DNA of 64,000 bases from an uncultured Paracoccaceae bacterium (lineage in GTDB: Bacteria > Pseudomonadota > Alphaproteobacteria > Rhodobacterales > Rhodobacteraceae). Made by a program: the position numbers and the translations under genes. The notes under the pieces were generated by a model. The model made no database searches, was not told where the DNA came from, and saw nothing but the letters and a program-made list of their open reading frames with translations. The stretch is taken from positions 274,500 to 338,499 of the forward strand of contig CALMJS010000019.1 in NCBI GenBank assembly GCA_937864535.1, read 5' to 3'. Positions 32,612-42,471 of the stretch are shown in pieces (the stretch's first letter is position 1; the number at the start of each line of letters is the position of its first letter).

Positions 32612-33363
32612 TCCGGCTGCTGATCCTGTGGCTGGCGCTCTGGCCCGCCGCTGTGGGCGCGCAGACGGTGACGATGCGGCTCAGCCAGAACTTTGTCCCG
32701 ATTGACGCCAGTTTCGCCGGAGGGGAGATCCTCGCCTTTGGGGCGCTGATCCCCGGCGCGGGTCAGACCGCCCGCGATCTGGCGGATATCGACATCGTGG
32801 TCACCGTGGCCGGACCGCCACGCACCGTCACGGTACGGCACAAGACGCGGGCCTTGGGCATCTGGGTGAACACCGGCAGCACGACCATCGCGCAGGTGCC
32901 GTCGTTCTATGCCACAGCGGAAACCGCGCCGCTGCGGCGGATTCTGAACTGGACGGATGGGCATCTGCTGTCGGTAAACGACCGGCTGCGTGCCAGCCTC
33001 GGCCCCGGTGCCACCCGCGAGGATGTATCGTATTTTGCGGCTTTGCTGCGAATTGGCCGGGAAAAAGGGTTCTATGTCGATAGTGCCACGCCGGTCGATG
33101 TGCAGGATGACACGCTGTTTCGCACCCGCTTCACCCTGCCCGGAGACCTGCCGCCCGGCGGCTATGTGGTCACGGCCTATCTGCTGCGCGGGGGTACGGT
33201 CATCGCCAGTCAGAGCCAATTGATCAATGTGGACCAGATCGGGCTGTCGCTGGTGCTGCGGCGGATGGCGATGGCCAATGGCTGGTTCTACGGGGGCATG
33301 ACGCTGATCCTCGCCCTCGGGGCGGGATGGGCGGCGGCGGCGATCACCGCGCGGGGGCGATAA
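32608..33363 (+). CDS. TIGR02186 family membrane-anchored protein
   Basis: A 251-residue protein with a signal peptide (MIRLLILWLALWPAAVGAQ) and a C-terminal membrane helix (residues about 226-247), so most of it sits in the periplasm. The body starts LSQNFVPIDASFAGGEILAFGAL and includes ALGIWVNTGSTTIAQVPSFYA. I recognise it as the TIGR02186 family of alphaproteobacteria, which habitually follows a TSUP permease. Function is unknown; an accessory to anion export is the usual guess. It is translationally coupled to the TSUP gene by an ATGA overlap. A long plus-strand frame opening at 31624 contains it, but only from 32608 is the frame real. Confidence 0.82.
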   Translation: MIRLLILWLALWPAAVGAQTVTMRLSQNFVPIDASFAGGEILAFGALIPGAGQTARDLADIDIVVTVAGPPRTVTVRHKTRALGIWVNTGSTTIAQVPSFYATAETAPLRRILNWTDGHLLSVNDRLRASLGPGATREDVSYFAALLRIGREKGFYVDSATPVDVQDDTLFRTRFTLPGDLPPGGYVVTAYLLRGGTVIASQSQLINVDQIGLSLVLRRMAMANGWFYGGMTLILALGAGWAAAAITARGR

Positions 33364-33371
33364 GTTTTCCG

Positions 33372-33406
33372 TATCACCAATGGCTGTCTTTGCATTTTTG
33401 CCGAAT
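33372..33406 (+). promoter_or_regulatory. Shared 35-bp operator, site 2
   Basis: TATCAC (33372-33377), 10 bases, CTTTGCATT (33388-33396), 5 bases, CGAAT (33402-33406), 134 bases before the first sulfatase. GCATT and AATGC (33392-33396 and 33404-33408) form a dyad with a 7-base gap, the ATT-N7-AAT form typical of LysR binding. Confidence 0.75.
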
Positions 33407-33539
33407 GCCAAGCACCGATAGGGTGACACGGACTGACGGGCCGTTTGGCCCCTGTCGAGGGAGGGCACTGCGGGTCTGGCAGGCGGCGAGCGCGCCGCCA
33501 CGGCTCTGCGTGACCACGCAGAGGAATAAGGACCACCAG

Positions 33540-35099
33540 ATGACCAAACGACCGAACATCATTTTTATCATGTCGGACGATCATGCCGCGCAGGCGATCT
33601 CTTGCTACGGGCACGGGCTGAACGAGACGCCGAACCTTGACCGGATCGCGCAGGGCGGGATGCGCCACGACGCGACCTATGTGACCAATTCGATCTGCAC
33701 CCCCAGCCGCGCCGCGATCCTGACGGGGACCTATAACCATACCAACTGTGTCACCACGCTGGACACCCATATCGACAACCGCATGCCCAACGTCGCCAAG
33801 ACGCTGCGCGCGGGCGGCTATCGCACGGCGATTTTCGGCAAATGGCATCTGGGCGAAACGGCGGGCCATACGCCGACCGGGTTTGATGAGTGGTCGATCG
33901 TGCCGGGGCAGGGGGATTATTGGGACCCGGCCTTTATCAGCCCCGAAGGGCGCAAGCGTATCCCCGGCTATGCGACGGATATCATCACCGATCTGTCTAT
34001 CGACTTTATGGAGCGCAGCATCGCCAGCGATCCCGACCAGCCGTTTTTCCTGATGTGCCATCACAAGGCGCCGCATCGCAACTGGCAGTACCATCCCCGC
34101 TATAAACACCTCTGGGCGGATAAGGACGTGCCGCTGCCCGCGACGTTCCACGACGATTACCGCAATCGCGCCGCCGCTGCCGCCGCCGCCAAGATGCGGA
34201 TCAAGGAGGACATGCTCTACGAGGATATCGCGCTGGTCCAGCCCGAAGGCGGGGCCGATGTCGCGGGCGAAATGATGGTCGATCCGTGGCCGATGCGCAA
34301 AATCCCAGAACTGATGCCGGGCGAGACGATCACCGTGATCTGTTCGGAGACCGGCACGAATTACACCTTTGACGATCCGGCCGAGTTCGCGGCGTTCAAA
34401 TTCCAGCGCTACATGAAGCGGTATTTCCGCACCATCGCCGCGATTGACGATGGCGTGGGCAAGATGCTGGACTGGCTGGAGGATAAGGGTCTGGCCGAGG
34501 ATACCATCGTGATCTACACCTCGGATCAGGGCTTTTTCCTTGGCGAGCATGGCTGGTTCGACAAACGGTTCATGTACCGCGAGAGCCACCAGATGCCCTT
34601 CCTCGTGCGCTATCCACGCGCCATCGCGGCAGGGTCGACCTCGGCCGATATTGCCTGCAACGTGGATTTCGCGCCGACGTTTCTGGATTATGCCGGACTT
34701 CAAATGCCGAACTATATGCAGGGCCGGTCGCTGCGCGGCGTCTGGGAGGAAAAGACCCCCGACGACTGGGAGCAGGTCGCCTATCACCGCTACTGGATGC
34801 ACAACGACATCATCCATAACGCTTGGGCGCATTATGGCGTGCGCGACGACCGCTATCTGCTGATCTACTGGTACAACGACGATCTGGGCCAGATCGGCGC
34901 GCGTCCGAACGATGCCCCGCCCGAGTGGGAGCTGTTCGACACGCAGGTCGATCCGAACGAGCTGAACAATGTCGCCGCCGATCCGGCCTATGCGGGGGTG
35001 TTCCGCGACATGCTGGCGAAACTGGACCGGCGGATGGCGCTGATCGGGGATATTCCCGAACATGACAGTGCAGTGGTTCTGGCCGGATTGGCCGCGTAA
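33540..35099 (+). CDS. Formylglycine-dependent sulfatase 1
   Basis: A 519-residue alkaline-phosphatase-superfamily sulfatase. Metal ligands D13/D14 (MSDDH) precede the activation motif CTPSR at 53-57 (ICTPSRAAILTG), whose Cys is turned to formylglycine. GKWHLG (near 99-104) and TSDQGFFLGEHGWFDKR near 326 complete the active site. No signal peptide is present, so it works in the cytoplasm, unlike most glycan sulfatases. The start at 33540 follows a long leader containing operator site 2. The substrate class cannot be read; overall pattern and length are like choline-sulfatase/arylsulfatase relatives. It is served by the FGE encoded upstream and the TSUP exporter. Confidence 0.92.
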   Translation: MTKRPNIIFIMSDDHAAQAISCYGHGLNETPNLDRIAQGGMRHDATYVTNSICTPSRAAILTGTYNHTNCVTTLDTHIDNRMPNVAKTLRAGGYRTAIFGKWHLGETAGHTPTGFDEWSIVPGQGDYWDPAFISPEGRKRIPGYATDIITDLSIDFMERSIASDPDQPFFLMCHHKAPHRNWQYHPRYKHLWADKDVPLPATFHDDYRNRAAAAAAAKMRIKEDMLYEDIALVQPEGGADVAGEMMVDPWPMRKIPELMPGETITVICSETGTNYTFDDPAEFAAFKFQRYMKRYFRTIAAIDDGVGKMLDWLEDKGLAEDTIVIYTSDQGFFLGEHGWFDKRFMYRESHQMPFLVRYPRAIAAGSTSADIACNVDFAPTFLDYAGLQMPNYMQGRSLRGVWEEKTPDDWEQVAYHRYWMHNDIIHNAWAHYGVRDDRYLLIYWYNDDLGQIGARPNDAPPEWELFDTQVDPNELNNVAADPAYAGVFRDMLAKLDRRMALIGDIPEHDSAVVLAGLAA

Positions 35100-35103
35100 C
35101 CCG

Positions 35104-35128
35104 AGGGCGGCCAGCGTGCCGCCCTTTT
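35104..35128 (+). terminator. Intrinsic terminator after sulfatase 1
   Basis: AGGGCGGC (35104-35111) pairs with GCCGCCCT (35118-35125) around a 6-base loop and runs into T4. It separates sulfatase 1 from the convergent LysR gene, whose stop is 13 bases further on. Confidence 0.85.
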
Positions 35129-35141
35129 GCTTTCGCTGGGG

Positions 35142-36083
35142 CTAGCGGGGGGTGCCCCACTCGGGCGCGTCATTGGCAAAATATTTCGTAGCGATATCGA
35201 GCAGACCGACCAGCGGCGGCCAGTCTGCCATTTCCGCGCGATACACCGCGCCCGACGGCACCACCCGTCCGGTCCAGGGCAGCGGCAGCGCCCGCAACTG
35301 CATCTCTGGCGTCGCATGGACCGACGCTTCGGGCAGGATGCAAAGGTAATCGCTGCGCTGGAGCAGGCCCAAGACCGCCAAGAGGGATTCCGACCGGCAC
35401 CGCACCAAGGGCGCCCGCCCCAGACGTTCGATCATCGCGTGCTGGGTCTGGAGTTCGTAGACGGAATCGCCGGTATAGACGATCCACGGATAGTCCAGCA
35501 GATGCGGCGCGCGGACAAAGCCGTCCTGATCCAGATCCGCCAGCAGAGGGTGATCCCGCCGCGCGACGATCCGGTCGCGGACGGTCACAAATTCCCGCCG
35601 GATCAGACGTTTATCCCGCTTGGCATCGATCTGCACCCCGCCAAAGGAAATGTCGCAATGGCCTTCGATCAGGTCTTCGAGAACGGGGCGGGGGCTGGCG
35701 TATTCCAGCACAACATCGACACCGGGAAACTGCACCTGAAATTCCGGCAGGATCGAGGGCAGCACAACGGACCGCCACAGCGGCCCCGTCCTGAGCCGCA
35801 GCACGCCCGTGGTTTCGCGCCCGGTGCGCATCAGGTCCTCTTGGGCCAGTTCCCATTGCCGCGACATGCGATTGACGGTGGACAGCACCCGCAGGCCAAA
35901 GTCCGTGGGTTCGATGCCGCGGGTATGGCGCACCAGCAGGGGCCGACCAAAGATCGACTCCAACTGGGCAATCGAGCGTGACAGCGCGGGCTGGGTCAGA
36001 TTCAGACGCCCTGCGGCCTTGCGCATGCTGCCTTCTTCGATCACGGCACGCAGGCGAAACAGGTGGGTCATCTGGTCGATCAT
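35142..36083 (-). CDS. LysR-type regulator of the sulfate-ester cluster
   Basis: A 313-residue LysR protein of normal length. The N-terminal HTH (RLRAVIEEGSMRKAAGRLNL followed by TQPALSRSIAQLESIFGRPL) covers residues 10-49, and the effector domain starts near 92 (TTGVLRLRTGPLW). It lies inside the cluster, divergent from the ABC transporter and convergent with sulfatase 1. Site 3 of the shared 35-bp element is in its own upstream gap, 17 bases from its start codon, which suits autoregulation. It is the best candidate to bind all three sites. The inducer is unknown, presumably the sulfated substrate or its desulfated product. Confidence 0.9.
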   Translation of the reverse strand: MIDQMTHLFRLRAVIEEGSMRKAAGRLNLTQPALSRSIAQLESIFGRPLLVRHTRGIEPTDFGLRVLSTVNRMSRQWELAQEDLMRTGRETTGVLRLRTGPLWRSVVLPSILPEFQVQFPGVDVVLEYASPRPVLEDLIEGHCDISFGGVQIDAKRDKRLIRREFVTVRDRIVARRDHPLLADLDQDGFVRAPHLLDYPWIVYTGDSVYELQTQHAMIERLGRAPLVRCRSESLLAVLGLLQRSDYLCILPEASVHATPEMQLRALPLPWTGRVVPSGAVYRAEMADWPPLVGLLDIATKYFANDAPEWGTPR

Positions 36084-36099
36084 GGCGATACGTTTACCT

Positions 36100-36134
36100 T
36101 ATCACGGTGGTGCCTCTTTGCATTATCCGCGAAT
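36100..36134 (+). promoter_or_regulatory. Shared 35-bp operator, site 3
   Basis: TATCAC (36100-36105), 10 bases, CTTTGCATT (36116-36124), 5 bases, CGAAT (36130-36134). It lies in the divergent gap between the LysR gene and the ABC binding-protein gene. ATT-N7-AAT (36122-36134) gives the LysR-type half-site pair. All three boxes are identical to site 2 in sequence and spacing. Confidence 0.78.
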
Positions 36135-36207
36135 ATCGCGAGGCGCTAAGGTCGGTCAAGCAGCGTTTGGGCCCCAAGGGTTGGGCTGCGTGCATAAGGG
36201 AGGAACT

Positions 36208-37731
36208 ATGTCCAATACATTCAAAGGGACGCCGTCGCGGCGCGCCTTTCTCAAGATGAGTGCCGCAGCCGGTCTGGCGTCCTTCGCCGGTCCGCTGGCT
36301 GCCCTTGATGTCCCGACGGTTGCCGGTTTGCCTGCTGCGAACGGGCCGCTGCACTGGCTGGATTCAGGTGGCCAGAAGGGCGAGTTCATCAAGGCGACCC
36401 TGCCGGAATTCGGCAAGGTGAACGGGTTTGACGTGGTCTACGACGGCCTGCCGTGGAACGAGATCGGCACCATCCTGCCGCTGGGTATCCGTAACGGATC
36501 GGCGCCGGACACGTTCAACCTGCCCCAGGGCATGGAACCCTCTGTCGCGCTGGCCGAAGGCTGGATCCAGCCCTATGACGACTACTTTGCCGATATCGCC
36601 GCGTTCAAGGCCGCCTATCCGGCGGGGTCCTTTGTCGAGGGCGTGAACGTCTTTGGCGGCAAGACCTATGGCTTCCCCTTCTCGACAGAGCGGCGTTTCA
36701 ACAACGCGCTGCTGTTCGATCGCGCGAAACTGGCCGAGGCTGGTTATGACAAGATCGGCCCCGAACTGGCGCTGACCTATGACGAGATGCGCGATGCGGC
36801 GAAAAAGATCACCGAGAATTCGGGCGGTCGCAGCTTTGGCTTTATCATCGGCGGCAACCAACTGGGCCGTTGGGGCGATAGCGTGACGATGCTGGCGCAG
36901 CGGGCCGGGGCCAAGGTCGGCAACTCGGCGCTGATTCAGGGTCTGGATTTTGCGACGGGCGAATATGCCTTTGGCAGCGATGAATATGTGGCGGCGGTGG
37001 AACTGCTGCTGGCGATGCGCGACGATGGGTCGGTGTTCCCCGGCGTGCTGACGATCAACGCCCCGCAGGCGCGGGAATTCATCACCCAAGGCGCGGCGGG
37101 CATGATCATCCAAGGCCCGTGGAACGTCCCGATCTGGGAGGCCACCGCGCCGCAGTTCGACTTTGGCGTGTCGCCGGGGCCGGTGCCCACCGCCGACCAG
37201 CAGAACAACCCGGTCTATGTCGCGCAATTGCCGAACACCGGCAACATGATGTGGCTGAACAAGGCCGCCAAGAACCCCCATCAGGCCGCCGCCTATTTCG
37301 CGTGGCTGGGGTCGCTGGACGGTCAGGTCGCCTATGCCAACGTCGCCAGCTGTGCCGACCCGGCGATTTTCCCGGAAACCATCGCCTTGGCCGATCTGAG
37401 CGAGCGCGCGGTGCAGATGTTGAACATGGCGGAACGTCTGGTGCGGATTGCCCCGAACCCGATGATCGCCAACCCCGACCTGTCCAAGGTCGCCGCCGCC
37501 TATGTCGATCCCACGCCGAACCTGTCGCAGGCCATCCAGGGCCTGTTCGCAGGCCAGTTGACCGACGTGCGCAAGACCCTGACCGGGGTCGCGGACGCCC
37601 GCAACAAGGCACTGGACGACGCGATTGCCGTCGCCAAGGCGGCGGGCGCCAATGTGTCCCGCGAAGATTTTGCCTTTGCCGCGTGGGATAGCAGCCGCGA
37701 CTTTACCAACGACGACTACGCCGCACTTTGA
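36208..37731 (+). CDS. Sugar-type ABC transporter binding protein, Tat-exported
   Basis: A 507-residue extracellular solute-binding protein of family 1. The N-terminus MSNTFKGTPSRRAFLKMSAA is a twin-arginine signal (SRRAFLK). The mature part has the usual two-lobe pattern, with GGKTYGFPFSTERRFNNALLFDRAKL near residue 150 and AAGMIIQGPWNVPIWEA near 296. The ATG at 36208 follows GGGAGGA. It should capture a carbohydrate-like compound, here presumably sulfated, and hand it to the permeases at 37794 and 38716. Tat export suggests folding or cofactor loading before secretion. It is first in a transport operon that ends with the second sulfatase. Confidence 0.9.
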   Translation: MSNTFKGTPSRRAFLKMSAAAGLASFAGPLAALDVPTVAGLPAANGPLHWLDSGGQKGEFIKATLPEFGKVNGFDVVYDGLPWNEIGTILPLGIRNGSAPDTFNLPQGMEPSVALAEGWIQPYDDYFADIAAFKAAYPAGSFVEGVNVFGGKTYGFPFSTERRFNNALLFDRAKLAEAGYDKIGPELALTYDEMRDAAKKITENSGGRSFGFIIGGNQLGRWGDSVTMLAQRAGAKVGNSALIQGLDFATGEYAFGSDEYVAAVELLLAMRDDGSVFPGVLTINAPQAREFITQGAAGMIIQGPWNVPIWEATAPQFDFGVSPGPVPTADQQNNPVYVAQLPNTGNMMWLNKAAKNPHQAAAYFAWLGSLDGQVAYANVASCADPAIFPETIALADLSERAVQMLNMAERLVRIAPNPMIANPDLSKVAAAYVDPTPNLSQAIQGLFAGQLTDVRKTLTGVADARNKALDDAIAVAKAAGANVSREDFAFAAWDSSRDFTNDDYAAL

Positions 37732-37738
37732 CCTGACG

Positions 37739-37762
37739 GGCCGGCAGAGGTATCTGCCGGCC
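37739..37762 (+). repeat. Stem-loop after the binding-protein gene
   Basis: GGCCGGCAG (37739-37747) and CTGCCGGCC (37754-37762) form a perfect 9-bp stem with a 6-base loop, without a U tract. Such hairpins commonly protect the upstream binding-protein message from 3-prime decay. Confidence 0.65.
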
Positions 37763-37793
37763 TATCGGCCCAATCTGGCGCATGAGGCGATTT

Positions 37794-38723
37794 ATGACGA
37801 CTCTGACATTGCGACGGCGGCTGTGGCTGTCGCGTATCGATTATCTTTTCCTGATTCCCGGCCTGCTGATTTTTGGCGCCTTTATCCTGTGGCCGATGCT
37901 GGCCTCGTTCTATTACTCCACGCTGGATTGGACCGGATTTGGCGAGAACGCGAAATTCGTCGGGCTGAAGAACTTTACCGATCTGCTGCACGACGAATTT
38001 TTCTACGCGGCGTTCCGGCGGTCGTTTTCGTTCATGCTGATGACGGTGCCGATCCAGATGCTGCTGGCGCTGGTGTTGGCGATCATCCTGAACAACAAAC
38101 TGCTGAAACTCTCGACGTTTTTCCGCGCGATGATCTTTTTGCCGGTGGTGACGCCGGTGGCGGTGATCGGCATCATCATGGTGCTGCTGCTGAGCCCGTT
38201 CAACGGGCCGATCAACGGGCTGCTGCTGGACACCGGGCTGGTCACGCGGGTGGTCGATTTTCTGGGCAGTCCGACCATCGTTCTGTGGACGCTGGCGGTC
38301 ATCTATGTGTGGAAATGGACCGGCATTACGCTGATTTACTGGCTGGCGGCGCTGCAAACGGTGCCGGACGAGCTTTATGAGGCGGCCAAACTGGACGGGG
38401 TCAAGAGCTGGCAGGTCATGGTCTATATGGTCATGCCGATCATTGCGCCCTTTGCCGGGGTGATCGCCCTGATTTCGGCGATCAACGCGCTGAACGTGTT
38501 CCCGCTGATCCAGTCCACGACGCAGGGCGGGCCGTTCTTTTCGTCCGAAGTCATGGAAGTCTATATTTTCCGCACCGCCTTTGCCCCGGCATCGGGACAG
38601 TTTCCGCGATTGGGCTATGCGTCGGCGGCCGGTGTGATCTTTGGTCTGTCGATCATCGCGCTGACCATCGTTCAGGCCATTCTGATGCGCCGCATTCGCC
38701 GCAAGGAGCCGACCCATGGCTGA
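37794..38723 (+). CDS. Sugar ABC transporter permease (MalF type)
   Basis: A 309-residue inner-membrane permease from this start, or 313 from an ATG at 37782. GAGG six bases before 37794 favours the later one. Six helices are visible, and the EAA loop reads YEAAKLDGVKSWQVMVYMVMPIIAP near residue 199. LDWTGFGENAKFVGLKNFTDLL near residue 43 is the usual periplasmic start of CUT1 permeases. It pairs with the next gene, whose start lies inside its last codons. Established role: one half of the transmembrane channel of a CUT1 importer. Confidence 0.92.
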   Translation: MTTLTLRRRLWLSRIDYLFLIPGLLIFGAFILWPMLASFYYSTLDWTGFGENAKFVGLKNFTDLLHDEFFYAAFRRSFSFMLMTVPIQMLLALVLAIILNNKLLKLSTFFRAMIFLPVVTPVAVIGIIMVLLLSPFNGPINGLLLDTGLVTRVVDFLGSPTIVLWTLAVIYVWKWTGITLIYWLAALQTVPDELYEAAKLDGVKSWQVMVYMVMPIIAPFAGVIALISAINALNVFPLIQSTTQGGPFFSSEVMEVYIFRTAFAPASGQFPRLGYASAAGVIFGLSIIALTIVQAILMRRIRRKEPTHG

Positions 38724-39573
38724 TGTCATGACCCACAAGGACCCGTTTTTCACCCCGCGTCGCCGCCGCCAATTGGTGTCGGTCCTGCTGGCGGCGCTCT
38801 CCGCGATCTGGGTCTATCCGCTGGTGTGGATGATCTTTGCCTCGTTCAAACCCAATTCCGAACTGTTTTCCAACCCCGGCATGATCCCCGATGCGCCGAC
38901 GGTCGAAAACTACGTCCGGGCGTGGCGCGAGGCGAATATCTCGACCTACTTTTTCAACACGCTATTCGTCACCGTGGGATCGGTGGTGATCACCTCGATC
39001 GCTTCGGCGCTGATGGGCTATGTGCTGGGCCGCCGCCCGGTGCCGGGCCGGTTCGCGATCATGGGGCTGATGGTGTTCACGCTGTTCATCCCCCAAGGCT
39101 ATACGATCATCCCGGTGTTCGAACTGTTGACGAAACTGGGGCTGGGGCAGTCGCTCTGGGGGTTGATGCTGGCGACCTGCGGGCATTCCATCGTGGTCTT
39201 TACGCTGCTGTTTGCGGGGTATTTCACGCAGATGCCCAAGGAACTGGAAGAAGCCTGCCGCATGGATGGCGTCGGTCCGGTCAAAACCTTTGTCTATGTG
39301 ATGCTGCCGCTGGCCAAGCCGATCATCGTCACCGTCGTCGTGATGCAGTCGCTACAGGCGTGGAACGATTTTCTGCTGCCGCTGGTGATCACGCTGGCCA
39401 ATCCGGCGATGCGGACCCTGTCGGTCGGGATCTATTCGTTCAAGGGCGAAAACTTTGTCGATTGGGGCGGGATGACTGCCGCCTCGACCATCGCGATCGT
39501 GCCGATCATCCTCCTTTTCCTCTTTCTACAACGGTATTTCATCGACGGCCTTGCTGGCGCGGTGAAGGGCTGA
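38716..39573 (+). CDS. Sugar ABC transporter permease (MalG type)
   Basis: A 285-residue permease with six helices. The EAA loop reads [26 protein letters not shown] near residue 177, and the N-terminal [30 protein letters not shown] is diagnostic of the MalG/UgpE group. It overlaps the preceding permease gene by 8 bases. Together they form the channel for the Tat-exported binding protein. Nothing unusual is seen in length or motifs. Confidence 0.92.
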   Translation: MADVMTHKDPFFTPRRRRQLVSVLLAALSAIWVYPLVWMIFASFKPNSELFSNPGMIPDAPTVENYVRAWREANISTYFFNTLFVTVGSVVITSIASALMGYVLGRRPVPGRFAIMGLMVFTLFIPQGYTIIPVFELLTKLGLGQSLWGLMLATCGHSIVVFTLLFAGYFTQMPKELEEACRMDGVGPVKTFVYVMLPLAKPIIVTVVVMQSLQAWNDFLLPLVITLANPAMRTLSVGIYSFKGENFVDWGGMTAASTIAIVPIILLFLFLQRYFIDGLAGAVKG

Positions 39574-39586
39574 ACCGGAGACCCCC

Positions 39587-40618
<1,032 letters not shown>

Positions 40619-40622
40619 TCGG

Positions 40623-40659
40623 CGTCGGGGCAGGTCGATCCTGCCCTGACACCCCGACG
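40623..40659 (+). repeat. Nested stem-loop between ABC ATPase and sulfatase 2
   Basis: CGTCGGGG (40623-40630) can pair with CCCCGACG (40652-40659). Inside, GGGCAGG (40628-40634) can pair with CCTGCCC (40640-40646), so the two stems compete for three G residues. No U run follows. It may set the ratio of transporter to sulfatase message. Confidence 0.5.
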
Positions 40660-40673
40660 ACAAAGGCCAGCCC

Positions 40674-42194
40674 ATGCGCGCGATTATCCTGATGTTCGAC
40701 AGCCTGAACCGGCGGATGTTGCCGCCCTATGGCGACACGGCCAGCATCGCGCCGAACTTTGCCCGGTTGGCGGAACGGACGGTGACCTTTGACACCTGCT
40801 ATGCCGGGTCGATGCCCTGCATGCCAGCCCGCCGCGAAATGCACACCGGGCGCTATAATTTCCTGCACCGCAGTTGGTCGCCTATCGAGCCGTTCGACGA
40901 TTCCATGCCCGAGATGCTGAAAAATGCCGGCATCTACACCCATCTGATCACCGATCATCAGCACTATTGGGAGGATGGCGGGGCGACCTATCACAACCGC
41001 TATTCCAGCTACGAGTTTTTCCGGGGACAGGAGGGGGATCTGTGGAAGGCCGATGTGGCCAGCATGGACCCCGCCCGGCTGGGCAATGTCGGCTATCGGA
41101 TGAAACAGCAGGACGCGGTGAACCGCCGCCATCTGCAACGAGAGGCGGACCATCCGCAGACCGGCACCTTTGACGCGGGGATCGAATTTCTGCGCAGCAA
41201 CGCGGGGGCCGACAACTGGCTGGTGCAGATCGAGACCTTTGATCCGCACGAGCCGTTCTTTAGCTATGACCGCTGGCAGCGGCTCTATCCCGACACGGGG
41301 GCAGACATCGACTGGCCGCCCTATGGCAAGGTCACGCAGGACGCGGCGACGGTCCAAGGGGTCCGCAACCGCTATCTGGCGCTGCTGTCGATGTGCGACC
41401 ACAATCTGGGGCGGGTGCTGGATGCAATGGACGCCGGCGATCTGTGGCACGATACCATGCTGATCGTCTGCACCGACCACGGCTATATGCTGGGCGAAAA
41501 GGGCTGGTGGGCCAAGGGCGTGATGCCGTGGTACGACGAGACCATCCATACGCCACTGTTCATCTGGGACCCGCGCAGCGCGTGCAAGGGCGAGCGGCGT
41601 CAGGCGCTGGTCCAGACCATCGACATCGCGCCGACGGTGCTGGACTACTTTGGGCTGACGCCGACCGCCGATATGGAGGGGCAGCCGCTGGCCGCGACCA
41701 TCGCGACCGATGCGCCGGTGCGCGATGCCGGGCTCTTTGGTGGGCACGGCGGCCATGTCAGCGTCACAGACGGGCGCTATGTCTATATGCGGGCGCCGGT
41801 GCGGGCGGATAACCAGCCGCTCGAAGAGTTCACGCTGATGCCGATGCGGATGCGGGCGCGGTTCACCCCCGCTGAACTGGCCAAGGCCAGCCTGCACCCC
41901 GGCTTCGGCTTTACCAAGGGGGCGCCGGTGCTGCGGCTGCCCAGTGACACGCCGGGGATCGGGTCGAAATTCGGCACGCTGCTGTTTGATCTGGAGACCG
42001 ATCCGGCGCAGGCCACCCCGCTGAACGATCCCGCGCTAGAGCTGCGGATGGCCCGCAAACTGGTCGCCCTGATGCGCCGAAACGAGGCCCCGCCCAGCCA
42101 GTATGAACGGCTGGGACTGCCGATGACGGGCGAGGTGACACAGGCGCATCTGCTGATTGCGCAGCAGTGGGACCGGGTGCAGGCGCAGCACTAG
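40674..42194 (+). CDS. Sulfatase-family hydrolase 2 (CxPAR variant)
   Basis: A 506-residue sulfatase/phosphonate-monoester-hydrolase-type enzyme. An N-terminal metal Asp is in ILMFDSLNRRMLPPYG. The activation motif is CMPAR at 49-53, with Ala where Ser or Cys is common; the minimal FGE target CxPxR is kept. CTDHGYMLGEKGWWAKG near 263 supplies later ligands. There is no signal peptide, so it is cytoplasmic like sulfatase 1. It is the last gene of the importer operon, behind the nested stem-loop. It may remove a second sulfate, or hydrolyse a phosphonate or phosphate diester. The Ser-to-Ala change does not exclude formylglycine formation. Confidence 0.87.
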   Translation: MRAIILMFDSLNRRMLPPYGDTASIAPNFARLAERTVTFDTCYAGSMPCMPARREMHTGRYNFLHRSWSPIEPFDDSMPEMLKNAGIYTHLITDHQHYWEDGGATYHNRYSSYEFFRGQEGDLWKADVASMDPARLGNVGYRMKQQDAVNRRHLQREADHPQTGTFDAGIEFLRSNAGADNWLVQIETFDPHEPFFSYDRWQRLYPDTGADIDWPPYGKVTQDAATVQGVRNRYLALLSMCDHNLGRVLDAMDAGDLWHDTMLIVCTDHGYMLGEKGWWAKGVMPWYDETIHTPLFIWDPRSACKGERRQALVQTIDIAPTVLDYFGLTPTADMEGQPLAATIATDAPVRDAGLFGGHGGHVSVTDGRYVYMRAPVRADNQPLEEFTLMPMRMRARFTPAELAKASLHPGFGFTKGAPVLRLPSDTPGIGSKFGTLLFDLETDPAQATPLNDPALELRMARKLVALMRRNEAPPSQYERLGLPMTGEVTQAHLLIAQQWDRVQAQH

Positions 42195-42323
42195 GCCCGG
42201 CAACGGGCGCGCCCTGCGGGCAGGCCCGAGCGGCCTGTCCGGCCTGCGCAGCGACCGGGATCGAGGGACTCTCCTACAGGAAAATCGGTCCGGATCGCGC
42301 GGTTCTGCCGAAAAATCGATTTT

Positions 42324-42335
42324 TGGTACTTGCCA
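42324..42335 (+). promoter_or_regulatory. Putative GntR operator A
   Basis: TGGTACTTGCCA lies 136 bases before the GntR start and matches operator B (43361) in 10 of 12 positions, with TTTT preceding both. Directly upstream is a perfect 14-bp palindrome AAAAATCGATTTTT (42311-42324). Confidence 0.55.
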
Positions 42336-42471
42336 AAGATCGAACGATCCAGAAAAACTCGGCGTCGCTCTGGGGTGGACAGAGCAATCTACCAGAGGTT
42401 GGCATCGGACGGCGGCGACAGGCTGCAAATATGGTTCGCCCGATGCCGCGCATGCGAAGAGGACTATTCGA

